A stretch of 64,000 nt of DNA from Saprospiraceae bacterium (GTDB lineage: Bacteria; Bacteroidota; Bacteroidia; Chitinophagales; Saprospiraceae). The stretch is taken from positions 127,001 to 191,000 of the forward strand of contig JANQSS010000188.1 of assembly GCA_028279185.1 (NCBI GenBank), written 5' to 3'. The notes below the pieces were generated by a model. The model had not been told where the DNA came from and did no database searches. It saw nothing but the letters and a program-made list of their open reading frames with translations. The translations under genes and the position numbers were made by a program. How positions within the stretch are numbered: the stretch's first letter is position 1; each line of letters opens with the position of its first letter. Shown one piece after another: positions 27,597-37,297 of the stretch.

Positions 27597-28386
27597 CCGC
27601 AGTCGAAATAGTCTTATTTGGCAAATCGAATACGATGAGCGGCGAGCGCACATTGGAGGAACAATCCATATTTCATACAGAGGTTATGAATCCAAACTCA
27701 ATCGGTTTAGTAATCTATTCGATCAATATTCGATCAACCGTTACTTTGGAGAAACGGATATTGACGATCTTCAGCAAGGACAACGTTCCATTCGAATAGA
27801 TCGCAATCCGCTTAGCGATCAAATTTCACCGAAACAATTTATCCGTTTACAAAAAAAACTGCTACACTTCACTAAAATTGATTTGAAGCACGTCGGAACG
27901 CTACCACCAATGTTGCTTTCTTCATTGATTTCCTCTCAATTAATTGAAAGCGGTGGTATGTCGATTGACCAGATACTGTGGCAGTATGCAACTGATATTG
28001 GAATTCCAGTGGCCGGCCTGGAGTCTTTCGCTGAGCAAATTGCAATCTATGAACGTATTCCGCTTTCGTATCAATTTTTGCAATTAAAAAAGATGTTACG
28101 AAACTTGTCGAAAACGCGAAGGTCATTGTATGATGTCATCGACTTATACAATACAGAAAAGATACACCAATTGCACCAGAAGAGTAAGGATTCGCTAGGC
28201 CCCATCAGGTCGCTTATGCTCAACGAACGTAATGCAATCATAGCTCAACGGATATTTAATCTCTTACAACAGGATAACACGAACGCCCTTTTCACTGTCG
28301 GGGCGGCACATCTATCTGGTGAGTATGGCATTTTACACCTGCTAAGATTAAAAGGGGTAAGGCTAACACCGTTAAGTAAGTTCTAG
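27583..28386 (+). CDS. TraB/GumN-family protein
   Basis: A 267-residue protein with the TraB/GumN (Tiki-type) pattern: GTIHIS near the N-terminus, the ETDI segment, AGLESFAEQ in the middle, SLMLNERNAIIAQRI and FTVGAAHLSGEYGILHLLRLKG near the end. Family members are putative metalloproteases of unknown substrate. The start is TTG 27583 within the lrp gene, and no ATG lies near; no signal peptide is present, although most GumN relatives are exported. Either the start is misread or this copy is cytoplasmic. Confidence 0.72.
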   Translation: MITNSRSRNSLIWQIEYDERRAHIGGTIHISYRGYESKLNRFSNLFDQYSINRYFGETDIDDLQQGQRSIRIDRNPLSDQISPKQFIRLQKKLLHFTKIDLKHVGTLPPMLLSSLISSQLIESGGMSIDQILWQYATDIGIPVAGLESFAEQIAIYERIPLSYQFLQLKKMLRNLSKTRRSLYDVIDLYNTEKIHQLHQKSKDSLGPIRSLMLNERNAIIAQRIFNLLQQDNTNALFTVGAAHLSGEYGILHLLRLKGVRLTPLSKF

Positions 28387-28416
28387 TTTTGGTTTCTGAG
28401 TTTCCTGTACGAATAA

Positions 28417-28956
28417 TCAATTATAGTTGCCCTTAAAAGAGGCTGAATAAGCCTTAAATGGTCTGGACTTAAAATGGTCTTCACCAATAAAATGCATAAT
28501 AACTTCAAAACTCTTGGGATCTTGATAACCAGGAATAGGCTGAATCACATTTTGATTTTCATCTAGAAATATAATAGTCGGGAAGCTAAGCTTACCTAGA
28601 CTTTTTGATAATTCCGCAGCTAGTTGATGATAGCCTCGTCGGCCATACTGAACATACTTGAAGGCTTGATTTTGATATTCAATTTCAGTACGCTCCTCCG
28701 CATTAAATTTTACGGGTATAAAGTTCTGGTTTAGGTAGGCCGCAATATCTGGTTTTTGGAAGGTGTACATGTCCATCTTCTTGCACCAGGAACACCAATC
28801 AGTATACAGGTCAATAAAAATTTTCTTGTTTTCAGTTTCTGCAAGTTCAAGCGCGTCATCCATGTCCATCCAATTCACTTTTTCCTGTGCATGTATGGCA
28901 ATTCCTAACACACAGAATAGAAATGAAACGAGAGAAATTTTAATGATCTTAATCAT
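28417..28956 (-). CDS. Secreted thioredoxin-family protein
   Basis: The ATG ending at 28956 begins a signal peptide (MIKIIKISLVSFLFCVLGIAIHAQ); an in-frame ATG ends at 28971. The mature part is a thioredoxin fold with the active-site sequence DWCSWCKKMD (CSWC), a following IPVKFNAE strand and the cis-proline segment LSFPTIIFLDENQ. This is the DUF255/thioredoxin-like type of periplasmic redox protein. No partner gene is adjacent. Confidence 0.85.
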   Translation of the reverse strand: MIKIIKISLVSFLFCVLGIAIHAQEKVNWMDMDDALELAETENKKIFIDLYTDWCSWCKKMDMYTFQKPDIAAYLNQNFIPVKFNAEERTEIEYQNQAFKYVQYGRRGYHQLAAELSKSLGKLSFPTIIFLDENQNVIQPIPGYQDPKSFEVIMHFIGEDHFKSRPFKAYSASFKGNYN

Positions 28957-29111
28957 GTTCAATGAATACATCTAGAGTTCGTACAAATGTAACAACTCGA
29001 GAGTCAAACCATTGTGCAGAAAGGCTTATGAGATGTCACTTTAATTTTTTTTTAACTTCTTTTTGGCCTTCTTTCAGGACTTCATAAGAGTTGAACAGAA
29101 TCGGATTAAGG

Positions 29112-30158
29112 TTAAGTATTTCCGTCATAGACAACCACTCTGTCTTCGCCCAACATAAAAGACCGACTTGCTTTAATAGGAATTAATGGCGCCGGTATAC
29201 CCGAGCTTAATTTTCCAGGGGCGATGTACTTGTAACAGACATCGAAGAGCTGATTGTCAATAAATTGCTGCAATAGAATTTTCCCCCCCTCCACAAATAA
29301 AAAGCCTATTTCAAACTCGTCATAAAGTTGTTGAATTAAATCAATAATTTCTATTCTATTTCCTTGATATACAATTCTATAGTCGCTTTTAATTAGTGTA
29401 TTAATTGAATCGTGTCTAACAACAATAATGTTGGTGAATCCGTCATTGAACATCGGAAGATCAGAAGGTAGGTGTCGAGAGCCACTTAATATTATCCGGG
29501 TTGGGCTTGGACCAGGAATAGCTCGAGTTGTGAGTGATGGCCTATCAACAATAGCGGTAGACGCGCCTATTAAAATGGCGTTGTGCGATCTTCGTAAGTC
29601 ATGTGTCAACATTTTACATTGACCACCCGTCAATTGGATTCGTTTAGCAGGTTGTCCTATGAATCCATCTGATGACTCTGCCCACTTCAATGTAATAAAT
29701 GGTCGTTTTTCCTTTATACCATTGATGAAATGCCTGTTCACTTCTTTCGCCTCGGTTTCCAGCACTTTTTCGATAACATTGATGCCAACCGAGCGCATTG
29801 CCTGGACGCTGCCAACCGCAGCTGGGTTGATTTCCGGCATAGCAATAACAACTTGCTTAAATTTTTCTTTGATTATGGTCTCAGAACATGGAGGTGTGCG
29901 ACCATGATGATGGCATGGAGCTAGATTAACGTATAGGGTTGACTCCGAGAACAAATGCTTATCCTCAATGGCAACAGATTTAATTGCTGAAATTTCGCCA
30001 TGATCATCCCCAAGGCGACTGTGATAACCCTCGCCAATAATCTTATCATTATGCACAATACAACTACCTACAAGAGGATTCGTGCGAACGAAGGGTCGAC
30101 CCTTAATTGCCAAATCCAGACATCGTCGCATGAAAATTTCATGGCGTTTAGTCTCCAT
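29112..30158 (-). CDS. ribD: Bifunctional riboflavin biosynthesis deaminase/reductase RibD
   Basis: A 348-residue enzyme for the second and third steps of riboflavin synthesis. The N-terminal deaminase domain has the zinc-site His/Glu in HGEISAI and the cysteines in PCHHHGRTPPC. The C-terminal reductase domain contains RPFITLKWAESSDGFIG and SRPSLTTRAIPG-type sequence with a FVEGGKILLQQFI motif. Domain order and length are normal. It sits 8 bases after the cysteine desulfurase gene, same strand. Confidence 0.94.
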   Translation of the reverse strand: METKRHEIFMRRCLDLAIKGRPFVRTNPLVGSCIVHNDKIIGEGYHSRLGDDHGEISAIKSVAIEDKHLFSESTLYVNLAPCHHHGRTPPCSETIIKEKFKQVVIAMPEINPAAVGSVQAMRSVGINVIEKVLETEAKEVNRHFINGIKEKRPFITLKWAESSDGFIGQPAKRIQLTGGQCKMLTHDLRRSHNAILIGASTAIVDRPSLTTRAIPGPSPTRIILSGSRHLPSDLPMFNDGFTNIIVVRHDSINTLIKSDYRIVYQGNRIEIIDLIQQLYDEFEIGFLFVEGGKILLQQFIDNQLFDVCYKYIAPGKLSSGIPAPLIPIKASRSFMLGEDRVVVYDGNT

Positions 30159-30166
30159 CTTTGTGT

Positions 30167-31312
30167 TTAAACACTAGCTTGAGCCGGTAGTAATGCTGCA
30201 AGTTGTTCCAGGGTGTATTCAATCTCATCAATCGTATTGAAATGGGAGAATGAAAATCGAATGGTTGTATAACCATCTTCATCATCTCTAATTTCATGGA
30301 TAACGTGAGAGGGCAGCGCAGTTCCGCTGCTACAGGCACTGCCCGCAGACGCACAAATACCTTTCAAATCAAGTTGCATGAGTAAAAAACTGGATGTTTC
30401 CGATGGCGGAAACGCTACAGATAATACGGTATACAAGAGGGCTTCACTATTCTCGGGCCCATTGATTTCTATTCCCTCAAATCGTTCCAGAAGAGCTGAT
30501 TTCATATACTCCCGCAGATTTAATATGTGTGACTTTCTTGTCTGCATTTGCTCACACGCCTGATTCAAAGCAACCTGCATCCCCACGATCCCGGCTATGT
30601 TTTCAGTACCAGCTCGCATCTTACGCTCTTGGCTACCACCGTCGATGAATGGCTGGATTTGCGCATTGCCATCCATGTATAAAAATCCTACACCTTTAGG
30701 ACCATGAAACTTATGCGCTGCTCCACTCATAAAATGAACAGGCCACTCGCTGACATTTAAAGGAAAGTGGCCGACGGCTTGGACAGTATCTGAATGGTAA
30801 ACAGCATTGTGATTCTCAGATAAAGTAGCAATTTCATCAACCGGGTAAACTGTTCCAATTTCATTGTTCGCAAACATGATCGAAATCATGGTTTTCTTAC
30901 TAGAAGACTGAAGCAAGGATTCCAGTTCATCTAACTTTATGTTACCGCAAGGTTTGACAGAAAGATAGTCGATTTGAACACCTTTTGCCGCCAACTTTTC
31001 GAGCGTATGACCAACGCAGTGGTGTTCAAGACGTGTACTAATGATACGTTCCACACCCAGGTCACGTACAGCGCATTTGAGTGCCATATTATTTGCTTCA
31101 GTACCACCAGAAGTGAAGATAATTTCCGAGGGAGAAGCACCAATATGCTGCGCTATTTGTTTGCGTGCCTGTTCGATGGCATTTTTAGCCTTACGTCCTT
31201 CTTCATGTATCGACGATGGATTTCCATAGCGATTGGCCAGGATTTCAGTCATAGCGTCAACGACTTTTGGATCGACGGGAGTCGTAGCGGCGTTATCTAG
31301 ATATACTTTCAT
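30167..31312 (-). CDS. Cysteine desulfurase (IscS/NifS class)
   Basis: A 381-residue PLP enzyme that takes sulfur from cysteine for Fe-S and thio-modification pathways. Visible elements: YLDNAATTPVDPKV at the N-terminus, the PLP lysine in SGAAHKFHGPKGVGFLY, and the active-site cysteine loop CASAGSACSSG. The longer loop is that of the IscS group. Its start overlaps the 3' end of the phosphohexomutase gene by 4 bases. The HscA-like chaperone at 34540-36378 is nearby but not in the same transcript. Confidence 0.92.
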   Translation of the reverse strand: MKVYLDNAATTPVDPKVVDAMTEILANRYGNPSSIHEEGRKAKNAIEQARKQIAQHIGASPSEIIFTSGGTEANNMALKCAVRDLGVERIISTRLEHHCVGHTLEKLAAKGVQIDYLSVKPCGNIKLDELESLLQSSSKKTMISIMFANNEIGTVYPVDEIATLSENHNAVYHSDTVQAVGHFPLNVSEWPVHFMSGAAHKFHGPKGVGFLYMDGNAQIQPFIDGGSQERKMRAGTENIAGIVGMQVALNQACEQMQTRKSHILNLREYMKSALLERFEGIEINGPENSEALLYTVLSVAFPPSETSSFLLMQLDLKGICASAGSACSSGTALPSHVIHEIRDDEDGYTTIRFSFSHFNTIDEIEYTLEQLAALLPAQASV

Positions 31313-32700
31313 GGTCTTGCTGTAGCTAATATTTCGTTGATAAAATTAGTGGTTAATTTGTTTGCTTCTTCCATTGTAGGTGCTTCTGCATAGATGCGAA
31401 TTATAGGTTCGGTATTTGATTTTCGCATGTGAATCCACGCCTCATCAAAGTCAATTTTTACGCCGTCGATGACATTAAGCCCTTCATGATTAGCGTATTT
31501 TACTTTCATATAGTCCAGTATGTGTTGTGGGTCCACTCCTTCCTGCAAGTTAACCTTCTTCTTACTCATGTGATAAATCGGAAGCGCGCTTTTTATTTCG
31601 CTTAATTTTTTGGTCCGTTTGACGAAATAGGAGAGAATTAGAGCAAGACCCGCTAAAGCGTCGCGCCCAAAATGTAAATCAGGTAAAATAACACCTCCAT
31701 TACCCTCCCCGCCGAGCACCGCTTGCGTAGCTTTCATCATGGCTACTACATTAACTTCTCCAACCGCGGATGCGGTATAGATCTGAGCGAATCGTTCGGT
31801 GACGTCACGCAGAGCACGAGAAGAACTCAAATTTGAAACGGTAGGGCCCGGTTTAATCGCTAGCATGTAGTCCGCTACAGCAACCAAGGTGTTTTCTTCG
31901 CCAAACATTGTTCCATCTTCGCAAACCAGTGCTAGCCGATCGACATCTGGATCTACCGATACACCAAAATCAGCCTTATGCTCGACGACGGCATCAGAAA
32001 GGTCTTTTAAGTGGGCTGCTAAAGGCTCCGGATTATGGCCGAATACGCCTTGGATCTCACCATGAATCATATAATAGCCAACGCCTAAAGCATCCAGTAA
32101 AGCAGGTATCGCAATTGCGCCCGATGAATTAATAGGATCAACAACGACATGCAGATTTGCATTTTTTATTCCTTGCACATCCACATAATCCAAGTTCAAA
32201 ATGGCATTTATGTGGCGGGACAGGAGGCTTTCGTCCGTCGAATATTTACCTATTTCTGTGACTTCCGCAAATTCGATTTTTTCTGCTGAGGAGGCCAGCT
32301 TTAATACCTGTTTTCCTTCATCTGCATTTAAAAACTCACCCTCTGCGTTAAGAAGTTTAAGCGCATTCCAATTCATTGGATTGTGGCTTGCCGTGATGAT
32401 GATACCACCACTCGTACCAAGCAGTTTAACCGCCATCTCGATGGTTGGTGTAGTGGATAGGCCGGCGTCAATGATGTCAATTCCCATCATGCGCAAAGTT
32501 TCCATGACGATAGATTGAACAATGGGCCCTGTTATCCGCCCATCTCTACCTATTACGACCGTAGTTTTCGTGGGATGTGCTTTCTTCAACCATCGTCCAT
32601 ATGCGGCAGCCAGTGCTACAAGATCTACCGGTGTCAAACCTTGGCCTGGCAGGCCTCCGATCGTACCTCTTATTCCGGAAATTGATTTAATTAACGCCAA
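31309..32700 (-). CDS. Phosphoglucosamine mutase-like phosphohexomutase
   Basis: A 463-residue alpha-D-phosphohexomutase. The phosphoserine loop is TASHNPMNWNALKLLN, the metal site DPDVDRLALV, the sugar-binding loop GGEGNGGVILP and the C-terminal phosphate-binding segment RKSNTEPIIRIYAEA. GlmM activity (glucosamine-6-P to glucosamine-1-P) is most likely given the N-terminal SGIRGTIGG; phosphomannomutase remains possible. The start is TTG (minus strand, ending 32700); no ATG precedes the conserved lead. The end overlaps the cysteine desulfurase start by 4 bases. Confidence 0.88.
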   Translation of the reverse strand: MALIKSISGIRGTIGGLPGQGLTPVDLVALAAAYGRWLKKAHPTKTTVVIGRDGRITGPIVQSIVMETLRMMGIDIIDAGLSTTPTIEMAVKLLGTSGGIIITASHNPMNWNALKLLNAEGEFLNADEGKQVLKLASSAEKIEFAEVTEIGKYSTDESLLSRHINAILNLDYVDVQGIKNANLHVVVDPINSSGAIAIPALLDALGVGYYMIHGEIQGVFGHNPEPLAAHLKDLSDAVVEHKADFGVSVDPDVDRLALVCEDGTMFGEENTLVAVADYMLAIKPGPTVSNLSSSRALRDVTERFAQIYTASAVGEVNVVAMMKATQAVLGGEGNGGVILPDLHFGRDALAGLALILSYFVKRTKKLSEIKSALPIYHMSKKKVNLQEGVDPQHILDYMKVKYANHEGLNVIDGVKIDFDEAWIHMRKSNTEPIIRIYAEAPTMEEANKLTTNFINEILATARP

Positions 32701-32819
32701 TGATGCAGGATTGTGTAAACTTGCCCAAATTTAAGTATTGTTAAAATGGTGGGTGCAAGTTTAGGGAGATTTTAATGGTGAATACTGGTTTTGAATGTTG
32801 TGAGAAATAAAAGAACGAT

Positions 32820-33542
32820 ATGGCATGGTACGAATCCTGGTTTGAAAGTGATCTTTATGACCTGATGTATAAGCATAGGGACGATCAAGAAGCAGAAGCC
32901 TTTTTGAGTAGATTGCTGGATCATCTTGCTCCGGGAAAAGAAGAGAAGATTTTGGATCTTGCTTGCGGAACCGGAAGACATTCGCGATATGTTCGCAGTC
33001 GAGGATTCCGTACTACCGGAATCGATCTATCCAAACGGAATATTTCTATCGCTTCGCAATATGCAGACGATCTTTTAGAGTTTTTTATTCAAGACATGCG
33101 CAAACCTTTCCGAATAAATTATTACAATATAGTCATGAATTTATTCACAAGTTTTGGATATTTCGATGACATTAAAGACAATGAGAAAGTTTTGAAAAGC
33201 GTCAAGTCAGCACTCAAACCAGGTGGAGTTTTTATACTTGATTTTATGAATGGAAGTTTTATCAAAAAAACACTGATAGCGAATGAAACAAAACATTATG
33301 GCGACTGGGAAGTATTTATAACCCGAGCGGTTATCGAGAATAGACTGATAAAAAACATGCAATGGAAAAATGGAACACTTAAGCGGGAATACTCCGAAAA
33401 AGTAACGCTGTTTTCACATGATGAGCTATTGGATATGTTGGTAAAATGGGGTTTTGAAGTAGAAAGTAAATTTGGTGATTACGATTTAAGAAATTATGAT
33501 GAAGACAGTTCACCGCGACTAATACTAATCAGCAAATGTTAG
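32820..33542 (+). CDS. Class I SAM-dependent methyltransferase
   Basis: A 240-residue methyltransferase. Motif I is ILDLACGTGRHS (about 48-59), the acidic loop is GIDLSKRNI and the post-I region FIQDMRKPF. The substrate is not identifiable. The last 7 bases overlap the start of the PAP2 phosphatase, so the two genes are coupled. It is divergent from the phosphohexomutase gene. Confidence 0.88.
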   Translation: MAWYESWFESDLYDLMYKHRDDQEAEAFLSRLLDHLAPGKEEKILDLACGTGRHSRYVRSRGFRTTGIDLSKRNISIASQYADDLLEFFIQDMRKPFRINYYNIVMNLFTSFGYFDDIKDNEKVLKSVKSALKPGGVFILDFMNGSFIKKTLIANETKHYGDWEVFITRAVIENRLIKNMQWKNGTLKREYSEKVTLFSHDELLDMLVKWGFEVESKFGDYDLRNYDEDSSPRLILISKC

Positions 33543-34111
33543 AAGAAATATTGTCTAACGATACGGCTTTGTTTTTGGTTATTAATGCCAAATGGACCAA
33601 TCAGCTTTTTGACGCAGTTCTGCCTTTCATGCGAAACGAGTGGTCTTGGGTCCCATTGTATATTGGATTAATATTATTTTTTGTTATTAAATATAAATTG
33701 CGTGGCTTATGGTGGGTTTTATGCTGTGCGCTTACAGTGATCATATCCGACCTATTGAGTAGCCAGCTTATCAAAAAAACGGTAATGCGCCCCAGGCCTT
33801 GCCATATCATGGAAGAACTCACTGCTTTGGTGCTCCGTGTCGATTGTGGTACAGGGTATAGTTATACATCATCTCATGCTACTAATCATATGGCATTGGC
33901 CATATTCATTGTGTTGACCACGGTATTTGCTTTTAAACACTGGCGATGGATATTTGTGCCTTGGGCATTAATTATAGGCTACGCACAGATCTATGTAGGC
34001 GTACATTATCCTTTGGATGTTTTTTCAGGTTATTTGCTGGGTGGATTAGTAGGTGCTACGACAGGTTTATTGTTTCACAAATACATAAGCCTTAGTAAAC
34101 CACAAAGTTGA
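33536..34111 (+). CDS. PAP2-family membrane phosphatase
   Basis: A 191-residue protein with five or six transmembrane helices. The phosphatase signature is KKTVMRPRPCH (C1), SYTSSHATNHM (C2) and GVHYPLDVFSGY (C3). The C3 arginine of the canonical SR-x5-H-x3-D motif is Gln here (YAQIYVGVHYPLDV), while His and Asp are kept. Family members dephosphorylate undecaprenyl pyrophosphate or lipid phosphates. It overlaps the methyltransferase by 7 bases. Confidence 0.87.
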   Translation: MLEEILSNDTALFLVINAKWTNQLFDAVLPFMRNEWSWVPLYIGLILFFVIKYKLRGLWWVLCCALTVIISDLLSSQLIKKTVMRPRPCHIMEELTALVLRVDCGTGYSYTSSHATNHMALAIFIVLTTVFAFKHWRWIFVPWALIIGYAQIYVGVHYPLDVFSGYLLGGLVGATTGLLFHKYISLSKPQS

Positions 34112-34174
34112 ATCAAGTCTTTTGAAATTCAGATGGAAACTATGTATTGAAAATCGATGAATATTTCCGTAAAA

Positions 34175-34483
34175 CTATTTCACATCCAGGTATCCTTTCT
34201 TTATTAAAAGAGTAATTGCTTTTTTACGGACATCTCCTTGTAAAATAATTTCTGCGTCTTTGACCGACCCACCAACACCGCAATAAGCTTTAAGGCTCTT
34301 TGCCAATCCATCTAACCCCAAGCCTTGATACCCTGTTATGATTGTGACCGTTTTTCCTCCTCGCCCCTTTTTTTCCATGCGTAATCGTAGTCGCTGTTGT
34401 GCGGGGTCGATTTCTTCCAGACTTATGTCCTCTTCATCCGGATCATAAACGAATACCTCATACCTTTTTTTCTTCTTGCCCAT
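34175..34483 (-). CDS. SUI1/eIF1-family translation factor (YciH-like)
   Basis: The ATG ending at 34483 gives a protein of 102 residues starting GKKKKRYEVF. The SUI1 fold is shown by RGGKTVTIITGYQGLG, LAKSLKAYCGVGGSVKDAEIILQGD and the closing KKAITLLIKKGY. Bacterial YciH has similar length and is thought to tune start-codon selection or ribosome binding. The basic N-terminal run is specific to this copy. On the minus strand a near-consensus -7 box (TCAATTTG) ends 3 bases before the ATG. Confidence 0.85.
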   Translation of the reverse strand: MGKKKKRYEVFVYDPDEEDISLEEIDPAQQRLRLRMEKKGRGGKTVTIITGYQGLGLDGLAKSLKAYCGVGGSVKDAEIILQGDVRKKAITLLIKKGYLDVK

Positions 34484-34539
34484 GATCAAATTGATTTAGA
34501 TTTAAACGTTGCTTTCGAATTACTTAGTTCCAATTGTGG

Positions 34540-36378
34540 TTATAATACATCTCCCTTCAATCCGTCAGCAATGTGACGATCCAGCGCCTCATGTGCTAAT
34601 GGAGAAGTGTATGAATTGAGTGCTTCTATGGCCGCCAATATATCATCCTTACTTCCAGTATTAATTTTATCAACCAAAGCGTCTTTAAACGCCTCGATGG
34701 CACGAACTTGCTCTTTGTCTAACCACAATGTATTTTGCTGAATAAACTTGTCCGCAGACATCGCTATGGTTTTTCCTTCCGTTTGTGCTTCTATTAAAGA
34801 GCGTTTTTTAATATCCGATTCTGCATGCGTAAGTGAGTCGATTAGCATTTTTCCCATTTCTTCTTCTGTTATGCCATACTGTGGTTTTACCTGAATGTTT
34901 TGTTTTACTCCAGAACGTAATTCACTGGCAACAACTTTCAATATGCCATCCGCGTCGAGAAAAAATTTAATTTCAATCTTTGGAATTCCAGCCGGCATGG
35001 GTGGGATATTGGATAAGATAAATTCACCCAATTTTCGATTATTCTCGACTAAATCCCGCTCGCCCTGGAATATAGATACTTTTAGATTTTTTTGACCATC
35101 AATTGATGTGGTATAATTTCTGCCCACAGCGGCTGGAATTTTAGAATTTCTGGGCAATATTGTATCCATTAAGCCACCGACCGTTTCGATCCCAAGCGAT
35201 AGCGGTGTTACATCAAGTAGAAGAATATCCTGTCGGTTCCCGGAAAGAACATCCGCCTGTATTGCAGCACCTAAGGCCACGGCTTCATCCGGATTAATTG
35301 TATCGTTTACTGGTCGTTGAAAGTAACCTTCAAGGGTTTCTTTGATCATTGGCATACGCGTCGAACCTCCGACTAGAATAACCTCACTAATATCGGTGAT
35401 GGAAACTTGGGCATCGCGCATAGCAAACTTACATGCGTTTAGTGTCCGATTAACCAACGGGTGAGCTAAAGTCTCAAATTGTTGACGAGATATTTCTAGC
35501 GTAATCGATCTGAATTCGGTGCTATAAATATCGTCGTAAGTCAATACTTTTTTGGCTTTTTCTGCCTCCAGACGCAGATCAGAAGGTTTGATCTCATTTA
35601 CCTTCAAATCATATGTATGTATCCAGTGCTCCACAATGAGTCTGTCAAAGTCATCTCCACCTAAAAAAGTGTCTCCATGAGTTGCTAAGACTTCAAAAAT
35701 TCCATCTTGCAAGTGCAGAACAGAAACATCAAATGTGCCCCCGCCAAGGTCGTAGACAACGATTGTCTGATTGATGTTTTTTTTATCTAGGCCAAATGCC
35801 AGACTTGCTGCTGTAGGTTCATTAATAATACGTAGTACGTCCAAACCAGCAAGTTTTCCAGCGTCTTTGGTCGCCTGTCGTTGGCTGTCATTAAAATAAG
35901 CTGGAACCGTAATAACCGCCTTCTTAACTGCCGTGCCAATTTCTTCTTCAGCGATAGATTTCAATTCTTTCAGCAACAGGGCCGACAATTCAATGGGCGA
36001 ATAAAATCGATTTCCAATTTGAATACGGACAAGCTCCTCCTCATCTTTTTCTATTATTTTATAGGCAAAAAAGTCTTTATAATTTTGGATGTCATTCCAA
36101 CTTTTGCCCATCAGCCTTTTAATGCTGAAAATGGTTCGTGTGGGATGAGTTGTCATTTGCATGACGGCTTCGTGTCCTATGAGCGGGAGGTCATCTTCAT
36201 CAAAATAAATAAGAGAAGGAAGGAGCCTATTTGATCCGTGACGATGCAAAATGTTAGGCTGGCCATTTTCATCGGTGAAAGCGACAAGGCTGTTAGTCGT
36301 TCCCAAATCGATGCCAATAACGCGATCCTTAGAATCGTCCAATTCACCACTGGCGAGGTTGATGGAAATTTTACCCAT
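34540..36378 (-). CDS. hscA: Hsp70 chaperone of HscA type
   Basis: A 612-residue Hsp70. The ATPase domain begins VIGIDLGTTNSLVAF, with AYFNDSQRQATKDAGKLAGL, VYDLGGGTFDVSVL and VGGSTRMPMI. A substrate-binding domain follows (about 385-612). The N-terminal lead of about 19 residues (MGKISINLASGELDD) and the shorter C-terminal lid are typical of HscA, the Fe-S cluster assembly chaperone, rather than DnaK. A near-consensus -7 box (CATTTTTG) lies just upstream of the start. Confidence 0.85.
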   Translation of the reverse strand: MGKISINLASGELDDSKDRVIGIDLGTTNSLVAFTDENGQPNILHRHGSNRLLPSLIYFDEDDLPLIGHEAVMQMTTHPTRTIFSIKRLMGKSWNDIQNYKDFFAYKIIEKDEEELVRIQIGNRFYSPIELSALLLKELKSIAEEEIGTAVKKAVITVPAYFNDSQRQATKDAGKLAGLDVLRIINEPTAASLAFGLDKKNINQTIVVYDLGGGTFDVSVLHLQDGIFEVLATHGDTFLGGDDFDRLIVEHWIHTYDLKVNEIKPSDLRLEAEKAKKVLTYDDIYSTEFRSITLEISRQQFETLAHPLVNRTLNACKFAMRDAQVSITDISEVILVGGSTRMPMIKETLEGYFQRPVNDTINPDEAVALGAAIQADVLSGNRQDILLLDVTPLSLGIETVGGLMDTILPRNSKIPAAVGRNYTTSIDGQKNLKVSIFQGERDLVENNRKLGEFILSNIPPMPAGIPKIEIKFFLDADGILKVVASELRSGVKQNIQVKPQYGITEEEMGKMLIDSLTHAESDIKKRSLIEAQTEGKTIAMSADKFIQQNTLWLDKEQVRAIEAFKDALVDKINTGSKDDILAAIEALNSYTSPLAHEALDRHIADGLKGDVL

Positions 36379-36440
36379 AAGTGCAAAAATGTCTTAATTT
36401 GTTGAAAACATGGTCCTTAATCTAATGTTCATTTGGTTAT

Positions 36441-37241
36441 ATGTCAAGCTGGAATAGCAAATACAGCAAATTATTTGTTGTCCTGGGTGGCTTCTTTGTT
36501 ACGAATGCACTCATGGCGGAATTTATTGGAGTCAAAATTTTCTCCTTGGAGAAACTTTTTGGCTTTACCCAAGCAAGCATGACAATTTTTGGAAACGAAA
36601 ATCTAAGTTTCAATCTTACGGCAGGTGTACTCTTATGGCCTGTAGTGTTTGTCATGACGGACGTAATTAATGAATATTACGGCAAACGGGGCGTAAAGTT
36701 CCTTTCCTATCTCACGGTAGGATTGATCCTATATGCCTTTGTTGTGGTATTTGCCGCCATTAAGATTCCTCCAGCCGATTTTTGGCCGTCCTCGCACCTA
36801 TTCCAATTTGAAGGGCAGGCACTTGAAGAAATGAGGTCGAGGGTAAGTGACCTGGATGGGGCGTATGGATTAATTTTTGGGCAGGGACTTTGGATTATTG
36901 CAGGTTCGGTCATCGCGTTTTTAATTGGCCAATTGATTGATGTCATGACCTTTCAGCGAATAAAAAGAATAACAGGGGAAAAGAAATTATGGCTACGAGC
37001 CACAGGTTCAACATTGGTATCACAATTTGTGGACAGCTTTGTCGTGCTCATTATTGCATTTTACATAGGATCCAACTGGCCGCTAAGTCAGGTGCTGGCA
37101 ATTGGGGTAGTAAATTACATATATAAGTTCATTATGGCCATTTTGCTAACACCTTTGATCTATTTGGTACATGGAATTATTGATCGGTATCTGGGAGAAG
37201 AGGAGAGTGCCGCCTATAGGAAGCAGGCACTCGAAAATTGA
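36441..37241 (+). CDS. Queuosine precursor transporter (VUT family)
   Basis: A 266-residue membrane protein with about six helices. The family signature PVVFVMTDVINEYYGKRGV, the FLIGQLIDVMTFQRIKRITGEKKLWLRATGSTLVSQFVDSFVVL stretch and VNYIYKFIMAILLTP match the YhhQ/VUT (DUF165) transporters that import preQ0/preQ1. No queuosine synthesis gene is adjacent. TTCATTTG (one mismatch to TAnnTTTG) ends 5 bases before the ATG. Confidence 0.9.
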   Translation: MSSWNSKYSKLFVVLGGFFVTNALMAEFIGVKIFSLEKLFGFTQASMTIFGNENLSFNLTAGVLLWPVVFVMTDVINEYYGKRGVKFLSYLTVGLILYAFVVVFAAIKIPPADFWPSSHLFQFEGQALEEMRSRVSDLDGAYGLIFGQGLWIIAGSVIAFLIGQLIDVMTFQRIKRITGEKKLWLRATGSTLVSQFVDSFVVLIIAFYIGSNWPLSQVLAIGVVNYIYKFIMAILLTPLIYLVHGIIDRYLGEEESAAYRKQALEN

Positions 37242-37297
37242 TCAATATGTCAGGCATTTAAACGAGTTAATATCCTAATTTCACCAAAAAAATAGAT

